64,000 nt of DNA, taken from the NCBI GenBank assembly GCA_965197635.1, contig CBDANN010000008.1, forward strand, positions 1,950,709 through 2,014,708, read 5' to 3'. How positions within the stretch are numbered: the first letter of the stretch is position 1; every line of letters begins with the position of its first letter. The position numbers and the translations under genes were made by a program. The notes under the pieces are model-generated. The model was given only the letters and a program-made list of their open reading frames with translations. It did not search any database and was not told the DNA's origin. Origin of the DNA: Bin87 sp965197635 (lineage in GTDB: Bacteria; Chloroflexota; Dehalococcoidia; Lucifugimonadales; UBA3495). Of the stretch, positions 28,964 through 35,916 are shown piece after piece.

Positions 28964-29325
28964 TGAGAGACGAGGACGCCGTAATCGTCGACGTGAAAAC
29001 CGGGCACGAGAGCGCCAGCCACGTCGTCCAGGTCATGATCTACCTGTACGCCATCCCCAGAGCACTCGAAAGATACCGGAACCTCAACATCAGGGGGGGC
29101 AGGTCACCTATCAAGACCACACAGCCCGCATACCGGCAGAGGCGGTGGACGAACGGTTCGTTACAGAACCTGGGCGCATTGATCCGCCGGCTGGCAGCCG
29201 AAACGCCGGCCAAGAGGGTACCAAGCCAGTAAGAATGCGGCTTCTGCGACATCAGCGCCGCTGACTGCGCACAGCGCGTGGGCGACGACTACGAACCCGA
29301 CGGCGGGACCACCACCGACTTCTGA
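28964..29325 (+). pseudogene. PD-(D/E)XK nuclease (Cas4-like) C-terminal fragment
   Basis: Coding sequence starts right at the IS5 border: DEDAVIVDVKTGHESASHVVQVMIYLYAIPRALERYR. The IVDVKTG strand is the DxK part of the PD-(D/E)XK core, and QVMIYLYAIP is the Gln-containing motif III/IV helix of Cas4/AddB-like nucleases. Changing frame twice (near 29094 and 29162) continues it through VTYQDHTARIPAEAVDERF and NLGALIRRLAAETPAKRVPS; after an in-frame TAA comes ECGFCDISAADCAQRV, with the Cys set that holds an iron-sulfur cluster in this group. The gene ends at 29325. It is a decayed stand-alone nuclease; no cas genes or repeats are nearby. Confidence 0.75.
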
Positions 29326-29449
29326 ACTCCTTTCGCATCATTCCCGGTTCGAGGAACCGGTGGGACAATTGCCGCCGTTTGCTCGAAACTCGGGCACGTT
29401 CCCTACGTTCGGCAAAAGTGAACGCATACATTTGGTGACCAAACCGTAA

Positions 29450-30481
29450 GACTTGTTTTTGCCGTCGCCGGAATCATCGCAGCTCTGTTGATTGCCTGTT
29501 CGTCGCAGCCGAAGGCCACAACGCCGCAGGTCGTGAACCAGACGAACATACGGTGAGACCCTTAGCAACGGCCAAGCAGCTGCCCACAACTACGCCGGCT
29601 CAGCCTGTCCCACCAGAGACAGCACAAGCGACATCTGTGACGGCGACAGCAACTGCCCAACTTACGGCAACCCCACTGCCCGCCCGGCCGACGTCGACAC
29701 CCATCCACACGTCGGAGCTCAACCTCCTGCGGGTCACAATCTCCGAGATCCCCGCAAACCTGCCGGCGTACGACCGGCATGACTGGAAGCACCGGACCGA
29801 CCCCGACGGCGACTGCCAGGACACCCGCAACGAGGTCCTGATTGCCGAAAGCCCGACCACGGTCACCTACCGAATCGACAGAGAATGCCGGGTAGCGGCC
29901 GGCGAATGGCTAGCCCCGTACAGTAGCACCGTCGTAACCGACCCCAGCAAACTCGACGTTGACCACATGGTGCCACTGGGCAACGCCCACGACAGCGGAG
30001 CTTGGCAATGGACGGCCGAGCAGAAAGAACGCTACGCCAACTACCTGGAGGATCCTCAGCACCTGATCGCCGTCACCGCCAGCGCGAACCGCTCCAAGGG
30101 CGCGCGCGGACCAGACCAATGGAAACCGGAAGATCGGTCCTACTGGTGCCGGTATGCTGTCGACTGGGCCACCATTAAGGACGACTGGAACCCGACGGTC
30201 ACCGAGCAGGAACACGGCGCTCTCGTCGAGATGCTCAACACCTGCGCGAAGCGTCCCCAACTGACGGTGTCTCGCCAGAGCCGAGCGGGACCGACACCCG
30301 GGCCTACCGGCATCCCGGCACGACCAACACCGATGATGACGTCATACAGCTCCTGCGACGCCGCACAGACGGCTGGTGAAACCCGTGTGCAGGGCAGCAA
30401 AGGAGCGGCAGAGGATCCCCGGAGTGGATGGCGCCCAGCGCCCGAGACGGCGATGGGGACGGCGACGTGTGCGAACGATGA
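29450..30481 (+). pseudogene. Secreted HNH nuclease (DUF1524-like) lipoprotein with excalibur domain, frameshifted
   Basis: A lipoprotein-type leader is read at 29450-29510 (RLVFAVAGIIAALLIACSS), but shifts frame before the Thr/Pro-rich linker whose GTG at 29553 opens the main frame. The core, about residues 55-240, is a DUF1524/GmrSD-type HNH domain: YDRHDWKHRTDPDGDCQDTRNEVLI, then KLDVDHMVPLGNAHDSGAWQW (catalytic His) and HLIAVTASANRSKGARGPDQWKP. The C-terminus begins an excalibur Ca-binding domain (YSSCDAAQTAGETRVQG). One extra base near 30410 shifts the frame; the correct frame gives SARDGDGDGDVCER and stops at 30481. The long open frame to 30668 is an artefact of that shift. Presumably an extracellular nuclease. 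Confidence 0.8.
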
Positions 30482-30536
30482 ACGCCCAGACGCGAGCCGC
30501 GCAAAACCACCTGACCGCAGCGTTTGCGCATGGGGC

Positions 30537-31370
30537 TTAATCAAGACCCACTCGCCGCAGTGTATAGGCATCCCCGGCCATAATATCGTCAATCCTCGGC
30601 GGCAGGCCGCGAAAATCATCGGTCGCCGCGGAGATCAATCTTCCGGTAAGCGCCCTGCTTTCATCTGAGGCCAGCCACACTGCCAGCTCGGCGCACTCGT
30701 CGATGGAAGCGCCGCCACCCGACGTTACCCTCAGCCCCAGTTCGTGAATGAAGTCCGCTCCCGCCTCGGCGGCTTGCTCGGTCATCCTGTCCCACATGCT
30801 TGTATGAACCGAGCCAGGGCCAAGGGCGTTCACCGTGATACCTTTACCGTCCAGCTCTTGCGCCAACACTTCAGTGAGCCGCACCACTGCTGCCTTGCTG
30901 GAGCAGTAGGCCGACATGTTGCTCCACGCGTTGGTCGCCCCCGCGCCCGAAAGGTTGATGATCCTTCCTCGTGCCTGGGCCAGCATTTGAGGGATCACGG
31001 CTCTGCACACCAGGAACGTGCCGGTGAGGTTGACGTTGACGGTGGCCACCCAGTCAGCGATGTCGTTGCCCTGCAACGGGCCGACGGGGCCGGAGATGCC
31101 GGCGTTGTTGACCAGCACGTCAATACGCCCGAACCGCTCCACCACTCTCTGGACCAATCGTTCCGTGTCTTGCTGGCTGGTGACGTCGGTGGGTACGGCA
31201 ATCGCTTCCGCGCCCAGCTCCGACACGGCACCTACCGCCTCTTGAAGTTCGGACTCGCTGCGTGCGGCCAGCACCAGCTGTGCCCCTTCGCGAGCGTAGG
31301 CCAGGGCGATGGCCCGCCCAATGCCTCTGCCAGCACCTGTAACGACTGCTACCTGACCATCCAATTTCAT
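30537..31370 (-). CDS. Short-chain dehydrogenase/reductase
   Basis: Classical SDR of 277 residues. The N-terminal NAD(P)-binding motif is TGAGRGIG (residues 11-18), NNAG is at about 88-91, the catalytic Ser lies in INLSGAG, and YCSSK supplies the YxxxK pair at about residue 155. PGSV follows the active site as in the family. GGGAGG stands before the ATG. The substrate is not predictable; a C-terminal extension (GLPPRIDDIMAGDAYTLRRVGLD) points to an uncharacterised oxidoreductase subgroup. It is intact, in contrast to both neighbours, and convergent with the HNH remnant. Confidence 0.92.
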   Translation of the reverse strand: MKLDGQVAVVTGAGRGIGRAIALAYAREGAQLVLAARSESELQEAVGAVSELGAEAIAVPTDVTSQQDTERLVQRVVERFGRIDVLVNNAGISGPVGPLQGNDIADWVATVNVNLTGTFLVCRAVIPQMLAQARGRIINLSGAGATNAWSNMSAYCSSKAAVVRLTEVLAQELDGKGITVNALGPGSVHTSMWDRMTEQAAEAGADFIHELGLRVTSGGGASIDECAELAVWLASDESRALTGRLISAATDDFRGLPPRIDDIMAGDAYTLRRVGLD

Positions 31371-31684
31371 GACTCTACCTCCCGGGGATCAACGGGAAAA
31401 CAGTGATTGTCGTCGCTAGCCAGTCCTTCAGGACAGAAAGCACTGCTTCCCCGCAGTCAATCCTACCGGGAAACGAGCGTGTCTGGTAGACCAACGCAAT
31501 CTGCAAACAGGAAAACCGCCCATGGAAAAACGCATCGTGGGCAACCCTGATGGTTCCCGGACCTCATTGTCCGTCCACAGCCTTACCAACCACCGCATCG
31601 GCCATCCGTCTTATTGACGCTACCCAGGGGTCCAGACGCCGCCGACACGACCTCGGCCCCGCATTCGCAGACCTCGTACTCATG
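31371..31684. other. Intergenic region upstream of the SDR gene
   Basis: No gene recognised. It should contain the SDR promoter. A plus-strand frame passing through 31614-31751 is open by chance and merges with the next gene, whose likely start is at 31752. Confidence 0.4.
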
Positions 31685-31721
31685 CCGAAGGAGCAGGCTT
31701 CGCCTGCTCCTTCGGTTTCTT
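31685..31721 (+). terminator. Rho-independent-type terminator hairpin
   Basis: CCGAAGGAGCAGGC, three-base loop, GCCTGCTCCTTCGG (perfect 14-bp stem, 31685-31715) followed by TTTCTT. It would stop transcription arriving on the plus strand, 30 bases before the next start codon. Confidence 0.75.
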
Positions 31722-31751
31722 GTACGAAACACCACCAGGAAACGAAAACAG

Positions 31752-32158
31752 ATGCCCACAGCCTACATCATGCCGCTTGGCTTCATAGACCGGACAACTG
31801 AAAACGGCGCGACCTTCATCCTGACCAACCCAGAAGATGCCCTCAGTCTCAAAACCGACACCCCAATCACGGTCTGGCGCTACTCGCCGGAACAATTGGC
31901 CATCGGCAGAGTACGAGGCCGCGTCACCGCCGTCGGGTACACCACCGCAACCTTCGCAGCCGTCGAGTACCACAACGACCCGAGACGGCCGGAAGAAATG
32001 CCAGTGATCCGGCCCGCCGCACCCGTTTTTCTGGCAATGGAAAACTCCTTTGACCCGGACCGAAGCGAAAGCTGACGCCAGACCAAGCTGAGGTCATGCG
32101 CCGCCTGGCGCACCGCTACTCCCAACTGACCAGAGCCGACGGACGTCCAAACGATTGA
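31752..32158 (+). pseudogene. Conserved-looking hypothetical protein, frameshifted near its end
   Basis: From ATG 31752 the protein reads MPTAYIMPLGFIDRTTENGATFILTNPEDAL, a beta-rich, OB- or SH3-like pattern ending at 32075. One frame over, LTPDQAEVMRRLAHRYSQLTRADGRPND continues to a stop at 32158 and gives a natural helical tail, so a one-base shift near 32070 is likely. No known domain was recognised. Its position, just upstream of a small frame and a serine-recombinase fragment, suggests cargo of an old integrated element. Confidence 0.5.
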
Positions 32159-32205
32159 AATCGGGACACCCGCACTGCCACCCAATACCATCCCGACCGC
32201 CGGGA

Positions 32206-32334
32206 ACCAAATTCGTCCTGGATGACCCCAGCCTAGTCGGCTACCTCAAACCCAACGAGGATTTGCCCATAGAAGCTCAACGGTTCGTAGTGCAAATGTA
32301 CGAACACTTCACCGGCAAACGGCTGCTGGATTAA
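32206..32334 (+). pseudogene. Small frame upstream of the serine recombinase fragment
   Basis: Codons from about 32206 read TKFVLDDPSLVGYLKPNEDL and then PIEAQRFVVQMYEHFTGKRLLD before TAA at 32332-32334. No ATG is in frame upstream, so the 5' end is lost or out of frame. The stop lies 12 bases before the recombinase ATG, as in small genes co-transcribed with an integrase. Function unknown. Confidence 0.4.
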
Positions 32335-32346
32335 GGTGACGATGCA

Positions 32347-32557
32347 ATGGCCATGCCCAAACCACTCCGCAAAGCATACAAATACACCAGGGTATCCACC
32401 AGGGGGCAAGACGAACTGCTGTCCGGCGACACGCAATCGCGCAAAATGGACGAATCAGCCGCTGAGGCTGGGTTATAGTGCGAAAAGGAGTTCCGAGAAA
32501 CCGGGTCGGGAACATCCGACCAGAGAAGCGAATTCCGGTTAATGACCAGCAAGGTCC
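32347..32557 (+). pseudogene. Serine recombinase N-terminal fragment with amber codon
   Basis: From ATG 32347 the translation is MAMPKPLRKAYKYTRVSTRGQ followed by DELLSGDTQSRKMDESAAEAGL. The YTRVSTRGQ strand is the start of the resolvase/invertase catalytic domain, with Ser after RV as the nucleophile, and the spaced Gln and Met positions fit. TAG at 32476 is followed in the same frame by CEKEFRETGSGTSDQRSEFRLMTSKVL, which matches the next conserved block (E/S/GxSxxxRxEF). The gene is then cut by IS701 copy F2. It probably belonged to a large serine integrase of a mobile island or phage. Confidence 0.75.
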
Positions 32558-34015
32558 TAGTACTACAGCCGCACTACTGTTACCAGTTAGGATAATCGAC
32601 GTTGGTAGTGGCTTTGTTGCGCTCGGGCTTGATGTCGCCGTCTCCACTGGGACCAGGACAGAACGAAATCAGCAGACCGGTTTGGAGTCCAGATCAGGCG
32701 GGTAAGCCGCCGACGCACCTCGGGGACTGTCAATGGAAGCAGGCTCCGGTCCCGGCCGGGACCGCCCCCCTTTCCGGCCGGCATCCCGGTGTGGTGGCTT
32801 GATACCTGAGCACCGCCGGGTAAGCGTGAGCCAACATCGCCAGGGTGATGTGGCGCTACCAGCCATCCCAGCTGCGTACCTCGTACTGGTCCAGTCCCAC
32901 CGGTCCCTGGGCCGCCTCGCAGCATTCCTCGCTGGCCCCGCGGCGGCCCGCCACCGGCGCCAACTCCGCCATTGCGGTACCGGACGGGCCGCCGCCAACG
33001 TAGTAGGCCAGCTCAGCGGGCTGGGCAATGCTGCGCTGGGCCAGCAGCCAGTACGCTTGGCCCGGCTCCCGCCGGGGCCCTATCGCCACGGTGGTCCAGT
33101 CATAAAATCTGGGACCCTTGGCGCCGTCCCCCGCGCTCAGCCGCTGCCCGCCCGCTTCGTCAACCCACGACGCCAAACGATCGGCCCGCACTGGGCGGGG
33201 CCCCTTTTCGGTCCAGGCCCACAACTGCTCGTTGCTCTTGAGGGCCAGCACCTGGGGGATGCCCTCCTCCTCCAGCCACCGCCGCCGGTTGCGGTCGCTG
33301 CCGTAGACCGCGTCTCCAGTAACCCAGCCGCAGGGAATTCCCGATCCCACCGCCCGCTCCAGCATCCGCTGGGCCAACTGCGGCTGGGTGCGGAATTCGA
33401 CATGCTCCGGCACCCCGGCGGCACGGCGTCGCTCCCGGTCCGCCACCCATACCTGAGGCAGCTACAACTCCCGGTCCAGCCGGGTCCGGCCCCGGGCGCC
33501 AGCGTAGGCCAGGAATACTCCCCCTGGGGAATTTTCGATCCGCCCCGCGGTGCCGCGGTACTGCCGCGGCACCCCCACCGACTGGCTCCCCTTCTGGCTC
33601 CCCTTCTGGCTCCCCTTCTTGAGGAAGCCGGTCTCGTCCACCACCAGCACCCCGTCGGCGGCGCCCAGATGCTCGACCACCTAGTCCCTGCGGTCAGCTC
33701 GAACCTGGTCCGCGTCCCACCGGTAGCTGGATAGCCGGCGCTGCACCCCGTCCGGAGTGGCATCCCCCGCCGGCTCCGCCAACTGCCAGCCATTCTGGCG
33801 CTCTACGGAACTGAGCAGCCCCCGCCGCTACTCCAGCGCCCGTCGCCTTGGCTCCGCACGCCGGAACCGGCCCGCGATGCACTCAGGCACCCCCGCGATG
33901 CCCTCAGCCCACCGGGCCACTTCCGCCGCATCAGCCATCGCAACCGCCACCGTCTCACCTCACACTGCTTGACTGCCCCTAATTCTACCCGCTCTTAATC
34001 TGCGGCTGTAGTACT
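32558..34015 (-). mobile_element. IS701-family element, copy F2, near-identical to F1 and equally dead
   Basis: Same ends (TAGTACTACAGCCGCA / TGCGGCTGTAGTACT) and same content as copy F1 with only scattered single-base differences. Both in-frame TAG codons, the triplicated KGSQ unit and the frameshifts are shared. It interrupts the serine recombinase fragment on the left and truncates an IS5 transposase on the right. A defective element that exists twice must have been moved by a transposase supplied in trans, or copied by recombination. Confidence 0.88.
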
Positions 34016-34790
34016 CAGGTGCGCTCCACCACCCACCGGCGGGCAGGAAAGGTCTGCTCTCCCCATCGGTCCAGCTTCTCCTCCCCAATGCGCCGGATGT
34101 GCGGACAGTACTGGAAGGCAGCAACGGTCCCGTGGCCGGTGGGATTGTCATAGGTTGTCCAAGCACAGGTTGTCCAAGCACAGGTTGTCCAAGCACAGGT
34201 TGTCCAAGCACAGGTTGTCCAAGCACAGGTTCCGGGTGCCTTCCGGGCGCGCCACTACGATGCTCTCCAGGGTCGGCCTCAAGAGTTTCGTATCGTGCAC
34301 GTTGGCTCCAGCCACCGCCACGCTCAGGGGTCCGCCCGCCGCGTCGACCAGGATGCTCTGCTTGCTCCCCGCTTTGCCCCGGTCGGTGGGGTTGCGTCCA
34401 ATGCCCCCCCAAACGAGCCTTGCCCATGGAGCAGTCCGCCGACTGCCATTCCCAGTCCACTCCGTCCAGTTCTTCGCAGCCCTCCACCAGAACAGCCCAG
34501 ATGCCCTCCAGCACTCCAAGCTCCACCCAGCGCTGGAAGGTCCGGTGAATAGTGCTGTCGTCTCCCAGTTCCCGGGGCAGACGGTTCCACTGGCAGCCAC
34601 TGCGCATCCGGAAGATGATGCCGTCCAGCATCCGCCTGGGGTCGGCGCGTTTGCGCCCCGTACTCTGGGGTGGGTCCATATCCAGGATCACCGGGTGAAT
34701 CTGCTCCCAGAGATGGTCCGGAATCTCCCAAATCGTCGCCAGAGTTTCGTCCTTTCCCATCGTCCACCCCCACACTTTTCCCTATCCTAA
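34016..34790 (-). pseudogene. IS5-family transposase remnant with expanded 15-bp repeat
   Basis: Minus-strand transposase. The N-terminal part (from about 34760: MGKDETLATIWEIPDHLWEQIHPVI, then FRMRSGCQWNRLPRELGDDSTIHRTFQRWVELG) shifts frame at about 34420. The next part, SILVDAAGGPLSVAVAGANVHDTKLL, holds the first Asp region. The block LCLDN is repeated five times because of a 15-bp tandem repeat (34153-34227). A third frame holds the C-terminus (YDNPTGHGTVAAFQYCPHIRR ... RRWVVERT), ending where IS701 F2 is inserted. Inactive. Confidence 0.8.
34153..34227. repeat. 15-bp tandem repeat, five copies
   Basis: GGTTGTCCAAGCACA repeated five times without error inside the IS5 transposase; each unit adds the five residues LCLDN, so the expansion itself keeps the frame. 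Confidence 0.92.
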
Positions 34791-34894
34791 CCCATGCCGA
34801 ATTCCCCGTCCCATCAGTTCATCTGCCTTTTGAGATAGTTTCTTAGTGGTGCCGGAGTCCGTTTGCGCGGATCTGCAAATGTTGCCGGAGCTCA

Positions 34895-35326
34895 TCAACG
34901 CCGGTTGTTGTGCTGTCGTAGGTTCCGCTGAAACCGTATTGCGGTTCGTATGACAATCGAGCCGAGGGACCATATCGAGGTAGTGGCGAATTTCGCCGAT
35001 AGAATTATCGCCGCCACTTCTACCGCGTACAGCATCGTCCAACCTAGGGTGACGTTGCCGGACAGGTCTTGCCCACACGTGAAGGTAAACTTGCCGGGTT
35101 CACCGGGCACCGGAACTGAGCCCCCGGTGTCGAGTATGTTGGTCAGTACCACGACCCCCAACACCCCAACAGCGGAGCCGATTGCCAGGCCTTTCAGCCT
35201 GCCGAGCCAGCCGTGCGGCCAACCCAAGGCCAATCCGGTCGCCGGCCCGGTAAGGAACGCGATGGCAAAAAAGGAGAGAAACGCCAGTAGCTTGATCTCA
35301 TTGACCGCACATAAAGTTAGTATCAT
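34895..35326 (-). CDS. Small hypothetical membrane protein
   Basis: 143 residues with three probable membrane segments: LLAFLSFFAIAFLTGPATGL, LKGLAIGSAVGVLGVVVLTN and GWTMLYAVEVAAIILSA. A soluble loop after the second (GGSVPVPGEPGKFTFTCGQDLSGN) lies between the second and third segments. No family recognised. Its ATG overlaps the TGA of the upstream frame in an ATGA arrangement (35323-35326), which supports translational coupling and makes this a more credible gene than its length alone would. Confidence 0.5.
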   Translation of the reverse strand: MILTLCAVNEIKLLAFLSFFAIAFLTGPATGLALGWPHGWLGRLKGLAIGSAVGVLGVVVLTNILDTGGSVPVPGEPGKFTFTCGQDLSGNVTLGWTMLYAVEVAAIILSAKFATTSIWSLGSIVIRTAIRFQRNLRQHNNRR

Positions 35327-35902
35327 CGGCCTAGACAGTCCATGTCCTCAGGCGGAGCGCCGAGCAGGCCGAGAACATGGACGTCCTCGCAATCGAGGTT
35401 CAGTAGTCGTATGCTGGACCGGTTCCCGTACCCATCTGTGAAAGACGAACCGCAGAGGTACGCCCTGCCGTTGTACCGCATTCTCCGGCCGGAGTCATCC
35501 ACGAGATCCGGCTTGCCGGCCGGCGTTGCTGATGCGCCGACGGGCTGGCGGTTGCTCTGCGCCTCAATCTCCTCACTGAAGCCGCCGTTTTCCCAGTCGG
35601 CTCTCCGATCAGAACACGGGTGCGATGGGGATCAGCCGCCACTGGGCCAGGCAGAAGTCGGCAGATCGCTGCGCCGGTGTGGTCTGTGTTCTCTCTCCAT
35701 GGGAAGAGTTTGCTATCTCCGGTGGTGGTGCAGCTTCCGTCGTGTTCTTTGGGTCTCGCGCCGTTCCCGAGCCGGGATGCCAAGCAGGGATCCCGGGTTC
35801 GGTCTTGTTGCATGTCCCGCGATGCAATTGCCCCGGGATGTGGTGCTTCAGCAATTCGGCGGTGGCTGCTGGTCCGGATGGTTCATCACCGCCGTGTTTC
35901 AC
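35323..35902 (-). pseudogene. Hypothetical gene, frameshifted, coupled to the membrane protein
   Basis: The distal part reads ADWENGGFSEEIEAQSNRQPV and further LVDDSGRRMRYNGRAYLCGSSFTDGYGNRSSIRLLNLDCEDVHVLGLLG before TGA at 35323. A TGA and a frame change near 35610 separate it from an upstream frame (SADFCLAQWRLIPIAPVF) that starts at about 35902. No domain recognised. The coupling to the next gene and the natural amino-acid mix of the distal half are the reasons for listing it. Confidence 0.35.
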
Positions 35903-35916
35903 AGGACCCGCTGTCT

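Noticed and set aside
30482..30668. C-terminal extension of the HNH protein
   Set aside because: The correct frame ends at 30481 with a complete excalibur motif; the longer frame follows a one-base shift and overlaps the SDR gene.
31614..31751. Upstream extension of the hypothetical gene at 31752
   Set aside because: The stretch contains a strong terminator hairpin, lacks a ribosome binding site and reads as low-complexity charged residues.
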